Assembly: GCF_001567585.1 (NCBI RefSeq)
Contig: NZ_LRQV01000017.1
Span: forward strand, 1 to 64,000
Length of the DNA: 64,000 nt
From: Micromonospora rosaria
GTDB taxonomy: Bacteria; Actinomycetota; Actinomycetes; Mycobacteriales; Micromonosporaceae
Direction: 5' to 3'
Shown: positions 16,482-24,312 of the stretch, piece by piece
Position numbering within the stretch: the stretch's first letter is position 1
Layout of the letters: each line of letters starts with the position of its first letter
Translations under genes and position numbers: made by a program
The notes under the pieces: model-generated
The model's input: only the letters and a program-made list of their open reading frames with translations
Database searches by the model: none
Told to the model about the DNA's origin: nothing

Positions 16482-17656
16482 CGGGGCGCGCGGGCGAGCG
16501 AGGCGTACACGTCGATGAGGCGTTTGGTGACCACGTCGGGGTGGAAGGTGCGCTCGTAGCGCAGCCGCGCCGGGGCGGAGAGCGCGGCGGCCCCCGCCGC
16601 CGCCGTCGGCAGCGCGGCGGCCAGGGCGGCCGGGTCCGGCGGCACCACCCAGCCGGACGGGCCGGCCGGGTCGTCCATGCCCACCAGGTACGGGATGCCG
16701 CCCAGCGCGGTGCCGAGCACCGGACGGCCGCTGGCCAGCGCCTCGATGATCACGGTGGGCAACACGTCGTGCCAGGTGGAGGTGGCCAGCACCACCGCGC
16801 TGGCGTCCAGGGCGGCGCGGACCCCGGCGCGGTCCAGCGGGCCGAGGAAGGTCAGGTCCGACCGCTGCGCGGCAGCCGCCTCGACCAGCGGGCGCAGCTC
16901 ACCGTCCCCGGCGATGCGCAGCGGGCCGAGGGCGCCGTCGGGGTGTCGCCGCCAGGCCTCCAGCAGCAGGTCGATGCCCTTCTCCGGGGAGAGCCGGCCG
17001 AGGAAGAGGAAGCCCTCGCCGGACGGGGCGGGCGGGCCCGGGTCCGGGATGGCGTTCGGCTTGACCACGATCCGGTCGGCCGGGACGCCGTAGTCGCGCA
17101 GGTGGTCGGCGACGGCCGAGGTGAGCGCGATGAACCGGTCGACGGAGTGCCAGGTGCCCCGGTGCACGGCGAGCGTGGTGGCCATCAGCGCGCTCTGCAC
17201 CGTCGAGCCCCGGTAGCACTTGTTGGTGATCGCCGGCACGCCCAGGACCTTGCCCCGGCAGTCCTGGCAGATCCTGCCGTCGCGGAAGTACAGCCCGGAG
17301 GAGCAGACCTGCCGGTAGTTGTGCACCGTCTGCACCACCGGCACGCCGTGCTTGTGTGCGGTCCGCACCACCCAGGGCGAGAGCAGCGGGTACGGGTTGT
17401 GCAGGTGCAGCACGTCCGGGCGGTGCTCGGTGAGCAGCCGGGAGAGATCCTGCTGGGCCTTCGGGGCGTAGATCGGGGAGATCGGCAGCAGCGTCTTGGC
17501 CCCCTTCGACATGCCCGGGATCTCGTCGGAGCTGCGGATGAACGGCAGCACCTCGACCCCGGCCGCCCTGAGCTGGGCGATCTCCACGTCGACGATGGTG
17601 TTCTCACCGGACGGCTGAGCTTCCCGGTACCGGTTGTGCGCCACCACGATTCTCAC
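16478..17656 (-). CDS. Glycosyltransferase family 4 (GT-B)
   Basis: A 392-aa GT-B glycosyltransferase, probably retaining and using an NDP-sugar in the cytosol or at the inner membrane face. The N-terminal domain begins VRIVVAHNRYREAQPSGENT, with LHLHNPYPLLSP near 95. GFLFLGRLSPEKGIDLLLEAW and the EALASGRPVLGT donor-site motif mark the C-terminal domain. A cysteine cluster (VCSSGLYFRDGRICQDCRG) recurs in a subgroup of these enzymes. The GTG start is separated by only 25 bases from the divergent glycosylase gene. Acceptor unknown; a sugar-phosphate transferase is encoded 1.2 kb away, so a role in exopolysaccharide or glycolipid synthesis is possible. Confidence 0.85.
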   Translation of the reverse strand: MRIVVAHNRYREAQPSGENTIVDVEIAQLRAAGVEVLPFIRSSDEIPGMSKGAKTLLPISPIYAPKAQQDLSRLLTEHRPDVLHLHNPYPLLSPWVVRTAHKHGVPVVQTVHNYRQVCSSGLYFRDGRICQDCRGKVLGVPAITNKCYRGSTVQSALMATTLAVHRGTWHSVDRFIALTSAVADHLRDYGVPADRIVVKPNAIPDPGPPAPSGEGFLFLGRLSPEKGIDLLLEAWRRHPDGALGPLRIAGDGELRPLVEAAAAQRSDLTFLGPLDRAGVRAALDASAVVLATSTWHDVLPTVIIEALASGRPVLGTALGGIPYLVGMDDPAGPSGWVVPPDPAALAAALPTAAAGAAALSAPARLRYERTFHPDVVTKRLIDVYASLARAPR

Positions 17657-17668
17657 GCGGAGACACGC

Positions 17669-17674
17669 TACCGT
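17669..17674 (+). promoter_or_regulatory. -10 hexamer TACCGT, leaderless promoter of the glycosylase gene
   Basis: TACCGT ends seven bases before the GTG at 17682 in a 25-bp divergent gap that has no Shine-Dalgarno sequence. Confidence 0.45.
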
Positions 17675-17681
17675 TAGTTTC

Positions 17682-18542
17682 GTGCCCGAACTACCGGAGG
17701 TTGAGGCGCTCGCGGGGTACCTGCGACAGCGCGCGGTGGGGCGGCGCGTCGACCGGCTGGAGGTCGCCGCGATCAGCGCGCTGAAGACGTACGATCCGCC
17801 GCCGGGCGCGGTCGCCGGGAAGACGGTCTGCGACGCGCGCCGGCACGGCAAGTTCCTCGACGTGCTCCTCGACGACGACCTGCACCTGGTGGTGCACCTG
17901 GCCCGCGCCGGCTGGCTGCACTACCGGGAGGGTTTCCCGTCCGCCGCCCCGCTGCGCCCCGGCAAGGGGCCGGTCGCGCTGCGGGTCCGCCTCGACGACG
18001 GCTCCGGCTTCGACCTGACCGAGGCGGGCACCCAGAAGAGCCTGGCCGCGTACCTGGTGGCCGACCCGGCGACCGTGCCCGGGGTGGCCCGGCTCGGCCC
18101 GGACGCCCTCGCGGTGGACCAGGCCGGCTTCGCCGAGCGGCTGCGCAGCCGCCGGGGGCAGGTGAAGGGGGTGCTGACCGACCAGCAGGTGCTGGCCGGC
18201 GTCGGCAACGCGTACTCCGACGAGATCCTGCACGCGGCGAAGCTCTCACCGTTCGCGCTCACCGACCGGCTCACCGACGAGCAGTTGGCCACGCTGCACG
18301 CCGCCACCCGGCGGGTCCTCGGCGACGCGGTGGAGCGCTCGCTCGGCCAGCGGGCCGCCGAACTGAAGGCGGAGAAGCGGTCCGGTCTGCGGGTGCACGC
18401 CCGGACCGGGCTGCCCTGTCCGGTCTGTGGCGACACCGTACGGGAGGTCTCGTTCAGCGACTCCAGCCTCCAGTACTGCCCCGGCTGCCAGACCGGCGGC
18501 AAGCCGCTCGCTGACCGCAGGTTGTCGAAACTTGTACGGTGA
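17682..18542 (+). CDS. Formamidopyrimidine-DNA glycosylase / endonuclease VIII family protein
   Basis: A 286-aa base-excision repair glycosylase/AP lyase. After removal of the initiator, the protein begins PELPEVE, so the catalytic proline and the following glutamate are in place. The conserved lysine is in ARRHGKFLDVLL (near residue 57). The helix-two-turn-helix region (GVLTDQQVLAGVGNAYSDEIL) and a four-cysteine zinc finger (CPVCGDTV ... QYCPGCQ) complete the enzyme. It is likely to remove oxidised bases. Several paralogues occur in actinomycetes, so the choice between MutM and a Nei2-type enzyme is left open; the unusual EALAGYLRQR after the catalytic end favours a divergent subgroup. The GTG is set by the PELPE motif. 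Confidence 0.9.
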   Translation: MPELPEVEALAGYLRQRAVGRRVDRLEVAAISALKTYDPPPGAVAGKTVCDARRHGKFLDVLLDDDLHLVVHLARAGWLHYREGFPSAAPLRPGKGPVALRVRLDDGSGFDLTEAGTQKSLAAYLVADPATVPGVARLGPDALAVDQAGFAERLRSRRGQVKGVLTDQQVLAGVGNAYSDEILHAAKLSPFALTDRLTDEQLATLHAATRRVLGDAVERSLGQRAAELKAEKRSGLRVHARTGLPCPVCGDTVREVSFSDSSLQYCPGCQTGGKPLADRRLSKLVR

Positions 18543-18868
18543 GTAACCACACTCGGTGAGCACCGTGCGGAAACGCCCATCGCGGACCGAACCGCCCCCT
18601 CGCCGCTGCCGGGATGGCGACGTCCGCCGGTATAGTGGCCCGGTCCCCGGCTTCTGATTACGGCGGAGCCGGCCAGCTCCCCGTTCGACCTCACCCGGAC
18701 ACACATGCTGCACGCTCCGCGTCCGGTCGGGGTCCGCGTGGGAAACTGGAACGGTGGGAGACCCGAGCCATCACGGTGAGTGAGCGGCGCGCGTCATGCG
18801 GGAGGACAAGGGGTGAGGTGACGGCAGGCCTCCAGCGCCCGGTAACCGACACAGGCCGGAGCAGATTC
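18543..18868 (+). promoter_or_regulatory. Intergenic leader of the sugar transferase gene
   Basis: A 326-bp stretch without a recognised gene. A TATAGT hexamer at 18631-18636 preceded by GG looks like an extended -10 element; no good -35 is seen. In-frame upstream GTG codons at 18776 and 18818 mean the downstream protein could begin inside this stretch. Confidence 0.35.
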
Positions 18869-20380
18869 GTGCGGCACGTCGACAGCTTCGAGATCCAGCC
18901 GCCCACACCGCCGTCGCACAACGGCGTACCCCGGTCCGCGTGGGCCCGGGCCAGGCGGCGGGTGTCCCGCTGGCACCGTCCCTACATCGCGCTGCTGCTG
19001 CTGTTGGACTTCGGGGCGGCGGCGGTCGCCAGCCTGATCGCGATCGAGGCGTTCGACCAGTCCCGGGCCGGTTTCTACAACGCCGACGTCGACCCCACCT
19101 GGTTCCACACCGTGGCGTTCGTGCTGCTCCCGCTCGGCTGGATGGTGACCCTCTGGACGAACCGGGCCTACGACCGGCGCTACCTCGGCCTCGGCCCGGA
19201 CGAGTTCAAACGGGTCATCCGGGCCGGCGTGGCGGTGGTCGCCGCCGTCTCCTTCCTCGCCTTCGCCACCAAGACCGACCTGTCCCGGTACACCGTCGGC
19301 ACCGCCCTGCTCGGCGCGCTGCTGCTGATCCTGCTCAACCGGATCCTCTGCCGGTTCGTGCTGCACGTGATCCGGCGCAACGTCCGCCAGGCCGGGCACC
19401 GGATGGTCCTGGTCGGCACCCTGCCGGAGTGCCTGGAGGTCTACACCGCCGTCACCCGGGTCCCGGCCGCCGGGCTGGTGCCGGTGGCCATCCACATCAC
19501 CGACGGGTACGCCGCCTCCCGGGGAGTGCAGACGCCGGTGCCGGTGTACGCCGGCCGGGACATCCTCGCCCTGGTCCGGGAGGTCGGCGGGGACACCATC
19601 GCGGTCTGCGGCTCGGCCAGCGCCGAGCCGGGTGAGCTGCGCCGGCTGGCCTGGCAGTTGGAGGGCTCCGGCGTCGACCTGGTGGTGGCCCCGCAGCTCA
19701 CCGACATCGCCGGCCCCCGGGTGCACATCCGCCCGATCGAGGGCCTGCCGCTGCTGTACGTCGAGGAGCCGACCCTGTCCGGGCCGGCGCTGCTGGCCAA
19801 GAACCTCATGGACAAGGCCGCCGCCGGGCTCGGCCTGCTCCTGCTCGTCCCGGTCTTCCTCGCCATCGGCCTCGCCATCAAGATCTCCGACCGGGGGCCG
19901 GTCTTCTTCCGGCAGCCCCGGGTCGGGCACGAGGGCCGGACCTTCCGGGTCTGGAAGTTCCGCACCATGTACGTCGACGCCGAGGACCGGCTCGCCAGCC
20001 TGGTCGACCAGAACGAGACCGACGGCATGCTGTTCAAGATGAAGGAGGACCCCCGGGTTTTCCCGGTGGGCCGGTTCCTGCGCGCCTCCTCGCTGGACGA
20101 GCTACCCCAGTTGATCAACGTGCTCAAGGGGGAGATGTCGCTGGTCGGGCCACGCCCGCTGCCCGCCGACGACGGCGACTTCCTCGGCGACGTCCGGCGG
20201 CGACTGCTGGTCCGCCCCGGCATGACCGGCCTCTGGCAGGTCTCCGGCCGCTCCGACCTGTCCTGGGACGAGGCGGTCCGGCTGGACCTGTACTACGTCG
20301 ACAACTGGTCCCTGACGTACGACCTGAGCATCCTGTGGCGCACGGTCGGCGTGGTGCTCGCCCGCAAGGGCGCGTACTGA
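18869..20380 (+). CDS. Polyprenyl glycosylphosphotransferase (WcaJ/CpsE-type sugar transferase)
   Basis: A ~503-aa initiating enzyme that transfers a sugar 1-phosphate from a UDP-sugar to undecaprenyl phosphate at the membrane. Four N-terminal helices (about 35-55, 75-95, 115-135, 140-160) precede a Rossmann-like CoA_binding_3 domain (HRMVLVGTLPECLEVY). A fifth hydrophobic segment (AAAGLGLLLLVPVFLAIGLA) leads into the catalytic domain with KISDRGPVFFRQPRVG, FRVWKFRTM, SSLDELPQLINVLKGEMSLVGPRP and RPGMTGLWQVSGRS. The GTG at 18869 has GGAG seven bases upstream; GTGs at 18818 and 18776 would add 17 or 31 residues. It is likely the first step of an exopolysaccharide, though no polymer cluster follows. 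Confidence 0.87.
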   Translation: MRHVDSFEIQPPTPPSHNGVPRSAWARARRRVSRWHRPYIALLLLLDFGAAAVASLIAIEAFDQSRAGFYNADVDPTWFHTVAFVLLPLGWMVTLWTNRAYDRRYLGLGPDEFKRVIRAGVAVVAAVSFLAFATKTDLSRYTVGTALLGALLLILLNRILCRFVLHVIRRNVRQAGHRMVLVGTLPECLEVYTAVTRVPAAGLVPVAIHITDGYAASRGVQTPVPVYAGRDILALVREVGGDTIAVCGSASAEPGELRRLAWQLEGSGVDLVVAPQLTDIAGPRVHIRPIEGLPLLYVEEPTLSGPALLAKNLMDKAAAGLGLLLLVPVFLAIGLAIKISDRGPVFFRQPRVGHEGRTFRVWKFRTMYVDAEDRLASLVDQNETDGMLFKMKEDPRVFPVGRFLRASSLDELPQLINVLKGEMSLVGPRPLPADDGDFLGDVRRRLLVRPGMTGLWQVSGRSDLSWDEAVRLDLYYVDNWSLTYDLSILWRTVGVVLARKGAY

Positions 20381-20399
20381 CCCGGGGGCGGGGTGCGGC

Positions 20400-21623
20400 G
20401 TGACCGGCGACCTCTCCGCCGTACTCGGTGCCGTCGTCCTGGTCAGCGCGCTGGGCGCGGCGGTCTGGGCACTGGTCCGGCTGCGCGCCCGGCGCGGCAT
20501 CGCCACCGCCACCCAGCGCGCCACGTACGAGGTGCTGCACACCGCCGGGCTGGCCGCCGAGCCGCTGCGCGCCGGGCTGACCGCGACCGGCGCGGCGAAG
20601 GCCGTCCGCCACCTGCGGGCCCTGGTGGGCGCGGCCGGGCTGGCCCTGACCGACCGGCAGGAACTGCTCGCCCTCGACGGCCGGGGCAGCCACCACGCGG
20701 CGCAACTGCTCGCGGCGGCCCGACGCACCGTGGCCGCCGACCACTCGACCGTGCTCGGCGAGTCCGAGCTGCCCTGCGACCGGGTGGACTGCCCGGTACG
20801 CGGGGCGGTGCTCGCCCCGCTGCGGGCCGCCGGCCGGGTGGTGGGGGCGCTGGTCGCGGTGGCCGACGGCCCGCCGGCCCCGGGGCTGGTGCAGGCCACC
20901 CTGGAGACCGCGTACTGGGCCGGCAACCAGCTCGCCCTGGCCGAGCTGGACGCCTCCCGGCAGCGGCTGGCCCGCGCCGAGGTCCGCGCGCTGCGGGCCC
21001 AGATCAGCCCGCACTTCATCTACAACGCGCTGACCGCGATCGGCTCGTTCGTCCGCACCGACCCGGAGCGGGCCCGGGAGCTGATCCTGGAGTTCGCCGA
21101 GTTCACCCGCTACTCCTTCCGGGCGCACGGCGAGTTCACCACGCTCGCCGAGGAGCTGCGCTCGATCGACCGGTACCTCACCATCGAGCGGGCCCGGTTC
21201 GGTGACCGGTTGCAGGTGCGGTTGCAGATCGCCCCGGAGGTGCTGCCGGTGACCCTGCCCTTCCTCTGCCTCCAGCCGCTGGTGGAGAACGCCGTCCAGC
21301 ACGGGTTGTCCCGCAAGCCGGGTACCGGCATGGTGAGCATCGAGGCCCGGGACGCGGGTGCCGAGTGCCACATCACGGTGGAGGACGACGGAGTGGGCAT
21401 GGACCCGACGACCCTGACCTCGGGGATCGCCGACCTGACGCGGGCCGGCAGCGACCCGGGCGAGGAACCCGGCCAGCACGTCGGCCTCTCCAACGTCGAC
21501 GAGCGCCTCCGGTCGGCCTTCGGGGACCGGTTCGGCCTGGTCGTCGAGACCGGCGTCGGCTCGGGTACGAAGATCAGCCTGCGGGTGCCGAAGTTCCACC
21601 CCGACGTACGGGCGGACGCGTGA
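20400..21623 (+). CDS. Sensor histidine kinase, LytS type
   Basis: A 407-aa kinase with one N-terminal membrane helix (about 5-25), a GAF-like sensory domain (about 40-185) and a His_kinase domain whose signature AQISPHFIYNAL carries the phospho-acceptor histidine near residue 205. LVENAVQHG, DDGVGMD and VGLSNVDERL form the ATP-binding Bergerat fold. GESELPCDRVDCPVRGAVLAPL within the GAF part contains a CX5C pair that could sense redox or metal. It starts at a GTG 20 bases after the sugar transferase and overlaps the LytTR regulator by four bases, forming a two-component pair. Confidence 0.88.
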   Translation: MTGDLSAVLGAVVLVSALGAAVWALVRLRARRGIATATQRATYEVLHTAGLAAEPLRAGLTATGAAKAVRHLRALVGAAGLALTDRQELLALDGRGSHHAAQLLAAARRTVAADHSTVLGESELPCDRVDCPVRGAVLAPLRAAGRVVGALVAVADGPPAPGLVQATLETAYWAGNQLALAELDASRQRLARAEVRALRAQISPHFIYNALTAIGSFVRTDPERARELILEFAEFTRYSFRAHGEFTTLAEELRSIDRYLTIERARFGDRLQVRLQIAPEVLPVTLPFLCLQPLVENAVQHGLSRKPGTGMVSIEARDAGAECHITVEDDGVGMDPTTLTSGIADLTRAGSDPGEEPGQHVGLSNVDERLRSAFGDRFGLVVETGVGSGTKISLRVPKFHPDVRADA

Positions 21624-22387
21624 CCGGCGGCGCACCGGGCTTCCTGCGGGTGCTGGCCGTCGACGACGAGCCGCCGGCGCTGGACGAGCTGGCGTACCAC
21701 CTGCGCGCCGACCCCCGGGTGGCCCGGCTGCACACCGCCGCCGACGCCACCGAGGCACTGCGGGTGCTCCGCGACGACGACGTGGACGTGGTCTTCCTGG
21801 ACATCCGGATGCCGGGGCTGGACGGGATGGAGCTGGCCCGGGTCCTGCGCCGGTTCGCCCGGCCACCCGCCATCGTCTTCGTCACCGCCTACGACGACGG
21901 GGCGGTGGACGCCTTCGACGTCGGTGCCACCGACTACGTCCGCAAGCCGGTCCGCGCCGAACGGCTGGCCGAGTCGCTGCGCCGGGTGATCGGCTCCCGG
22001 GTGGTGGCCGGCCACCCGGCCGCGCTGGCCCGCGCCGAGGAGGACCCGACGATCCCGATCGAGCTGGCCGGCAGCACCCGGATGCTGCCCCGCTCGGCGG
22101 TGCGCTGGGTGGAGGCCCAGGGCGACTACGCCCGGCTGCACACCGCCGACGGCTCCCACCTGGTCCGGGTCTCCCTGGCCACGCTCGCCGAACGGTGGGG
22201 TGACGCCGGTTTCGTCCGGATCCACCGGTCGTTCCTGGTGCAGCTCCGGCTGATCACCGAGTTGCGGCTGGTCAACTCGGGCTACGTGGTGCTGGTCGAC
22301 AGCGCCGAACTGCCGGTGAGCCGGCGACACACCCGCGAACTCAAGGACCGGCTGGTCCGCGCCGCCAAGCAGGACTGGAGCCGCTGA
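21620..22387 (+). CDS. LytTR-family response regulator
   Basis: A 255-aa response regulator. The receiver domain (about 8-125) has acidic D15 and D16, the phospho-accepting D61 in VVFLDIRMPG, and the conserved YVRKPV lysine near 115. A LytTR DNA-binding domain follows (about 150-250: RSAVRWVEAQGDYARLHT, FVRIHRSFLVQL, LPVSRRHTRELKDRL). It is encoded with its LytS kinase through a GTGA overlap. Such pairs control cell-wall, autolysis or transporter genes; the targets here are unknown. Confidence 0.9.
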   Translation: MTGGAPGFLRVLAVDDEPPALDELAYHLRADPRVARLHTAADATEALRVLRDDDVDVVFLDIRMPGLDGMELARVLRRFARPPAIVFVTAYDDGAVDAFDVGATDYVRKPVRAERLAESLRRVIGSRVVAGHPAALARAEEDPTIPIELAGSTRMLPRSAVRWVEAQGDYARLHTADGSHLVRVSLATLAERWGDAGFVRIHRSFLVQLRLITELRLVNSGYVVLVDSAELPVSRRHTRELKDRLVRAAKQDWSR

Positions 22388-22461
22388 CCGCACCCCGACC
22401 GGCACCACCGGCTCCGGCACCGCGAATGGCGAGACCGCGCGACACCAGGCATAACGACGAG

Positions 22462-22513
22462 TTGTCCACCGGGTTATCCACAGCTGTGGAGAGTTCTCCA
22501 CAGGTTGTTCACA
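22462..22513. promoter_or_regulatory. Cluster of DnaA-box-like sequences
   Basis: Within 52 bp are TTGTCCACC (22462-22470), a perfect TTATCCACA (22474-22482), TGTGGAGAG (22485-22493, CTCTCCACA on the other strand), TTCTCCACA (22494-22502) and TTGTTCACA (22505-22513). The middle pair makes the inverted repeat CTGTGGAGA/TCTCCACAG. The cluster ends 45 bases before the start of the OmpR-type regulator gene. No dnaA, dnaN or gyrB is near, so this is not the classic chromosomal origin locus. Confidence 0.6.
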
Positions 22514-22558
22514 ACCTCGGCCACCGATCTCCACGGCTTCTGCCTACAGTTTCAGGAC

Positions 22559-23263
22559 ATGAGGCAGCGGCGCATCCTGGTGGTCGAGGACGAACAGACA
22601 ATCGCCGATGCGGTCGCCGCCCGGCTGCGGGCCGAGGGCTTCCTCGTGACGATGGCCGGCGACGGCCCGAGCGCGGTGGAAGGGTTCCGGGCCGAGCAGC
22701 CCGACCTGGTCGTCCTGGACGTGATGCTCCCCGGCTTCGACGGGCTGGAGGTGTGCCGGCGCATCCAGGCCGACCGCCCGGTACCGGTCTTGATGCTGAC
22801 CGCCCGGGACGACGAGACCGACCTGCTGGTGGGGCTGGCGGTGGGGGCCGACGACTACCTGACCAAGCCCTTCTCGATGCGGGAGCTGGCCGCCCGGGTG
22901 CACGTCCTGCTGCGCCGGGTGGAGCGGGCCGCCGCCGTCACCGACCCCACCGGCCGCCCCGGGTCCGGGCCGGTCATCCGGCTCGGCGACGTCGAGATCA
23001 GCCCCGACGAGCGCCGGGTGCACCGGGGCGGCGTGCAGGTGCACCTCACCCCGACCGAGTTCGACCTGCTGATCCACCTCGCCAAGCGACCCCGCACCGT
23101 GCTGCCCCGGGAACGGCTGCTCGCCGAGGTCTGGGGCTGGGCCGCCGGTGCTGGTACCCGGACGGTGGACAGCCACGTCAAGGCCCTGCGCCGCAAGCTC
23201 GGTGCCGACCTGATCCGCACGGTGCACGGGGTCGGGTACGCCCTTGAGGTGGTGCCTGCGTGA
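22559..23263 (+). CDS. OmpR-family response regulator
   Basis: A 234-aa two-component regulator. The receiver domain (about 4-118) has E10, D11, the phosphorylated D54 in LVVLDVMLPG, and YLTKPFS with the conserved lysine. A winged-helix OmpR/PhoB DNA-binding domain (about 135-232) follows: VEISPDERRVHRGG, LTPTEFDLLIHLAKRP, RTVDSHVKALRRKLG, TVHGVGYALE. The ATG was chosen over an upstream in-frame ATG at 22505, which lies inside the DnaA-box cluster. It overlaps its kinase by four bases. Confidence 0.92.
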   Translation: MRQRRILVVEDEQTIADAVAARLRAEGFLVTMAGDGPSAVEGFRAEQPDLVVLDVMLPGFDGLEVCRRIQADRPVPVLMLTARDDETDLLVGLAVGADDYLTKPFSMRELAARVHVLLRRVERAAAVTDPTGRPGSGPVIRLGDVEISPDERRVHRGGVQVHLTPTEFDLLIHLAKRPRTVLPRERLLAEVWGWAAGAGTRTVDSHVKALRRKLGADLIRTVHGVGYALEVVPA

Positions 23264-24312
23264 CCGTCGACGCCGTGGTGACCTGGCTGAACCGGGTACT
23301 GCCCCGCCCTCTGGACCCGGTCCGTTCCATCAAGGTCAAACTGGGGGTGCTACTGGTCACCTCGGGTGCGGCCGGGCTCGGCTACTTCTGGTACGCCATC
23401 GGCTGGCTACCCCCGATGACCTCCGCCACCGCGATCGGCCTGGCCCTGCTCACCTCCCAGGTGTTGGCGCACGGCATGACCTCTCCCCTCCGGGAGATGA
23501 CGGCGGCGGCCGGGGCGATGGCCCGGGGGGACTACAGCCGGCGGGTCCGGGCCACCTCCCGGGACGAGGTCGGGGAACTGGCGACCGCTTTCAACAAGAT
23601 GGCCGAGGACCTGGCCGCCGCCGACCAGCGCCGCCGGGAACTCATCGCGAACGTCTCGCACGAGCTGCGGACCCCCATCGCCTCCCTTCAAGGGGTGCTG
23701 GAGAACCTCGTGGACGGGGTGGCCACCCCGGACCCGGCGACCCTGCGCACCACCCTGGCCCAGACGGAACGCCTCGGGAACCTCGTCGCCGACCTGCTGG
23801 ACCTCTCCCGACTCGACGCGGGGGTGGTGCCCCTGCGCCGGGAGCCGATCGAGCTGGCCGGCTTCCTCGACGAGGTGGTGGAGCACGCGGCGGCCACCGC
23901 CGTCGGGGTCGGCCGGAAGGTCCGCTTCCGGATCGCCCCCCTGCCGGCCCCGCTGACCATACGGGCCGACCCGGGGCGGCTGCACCAGGTCTTCGCCAAC
24001 CTGCTCGACAACGCGGCCCGGCACAGCCCCAGCGGGGGAACCGTGCTGGTGACCGCCGAGCGACGGGAGAACCTGGTGGCCTTCGAGGTCAGCGACGAGG
24101 GGGAGGGCATCCCCGGGGCGGAGCGGTCCCGGGTCTTCGAACGCTTCACCCGGGGAGCACCCTCCCGGGGTGGGAGTACCGGCCTCGGTCTGGCCATCGC
24201 CCGCTGGGTGGTGCAGCTCCACGGCGGCTCCATCGCCGTCCTCGACCCGGCTTCCGCCGCCGGCGGATGCCGCATCCAGGTGACCCTTCCCCTCGACGAG
24301 GAGTCCCCATGA
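23260..24312 (+). CDS. HAMP-domain sensor histidine kinase
   Basis: A 350-aa membrane kinase, partner of the OmpR-type regulator. Two hydrophobic segments (about 26-46 and 53-70) lie very close together, so almost no extracytoplasmic loop exists and sensing is probably within the membrane or cytoplasm. A HAMP domain (about 70-122) leads to the HisKA motif NVSHELRTPIASL with H134, then the N, G1 and G2 boxes (NLLDNAARHS, DEGEGIPG, GSTGLGLAI). It overlaps the regulator upstream (GTGA) and the DUF4153 gene downstream (ATGA), so the three are co-transcribed. Confidence 0.9.
   Translation: MTVDAVVTWLNRVLPRPLDPVRSIKVKLGVLLVTSGAAGLGYFWYAIGWLPPMTSATAIGLALLTSQVLAHGMTSPLREMTAAAGAMARGDYSRRVRATSRDEVGELATAFNKMAEDLAAADQRRRELIANVSHELRTPIASLQGVLENLVDGVATPDPATLRTTLAQTERLGNLVADLLDLSRLDAGVVPLRREPIELAGFLDEVVEHAAATAVGVGRKVRFRIAPLPAPLTIRADPGRLHQVFANLLDNAARHSPSGGTVLVTAERRENLVAFEVSDEGEGIPGAERSRVFERFTRGAPSRGGSTGLGLAIARWVVQLHGGSIAVLDPASAAGGCRIQVTLPLDEESP

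Noticed and set aside
22441..22558. Chromosomal origin of replication
   Set aside because: DnaA-box-like words are present, but the neighbours are two-component genes; dnaA, dnaN, recF and gyrB are absent and only five short boxes are seen, far fewer than in actinomycete oriC.
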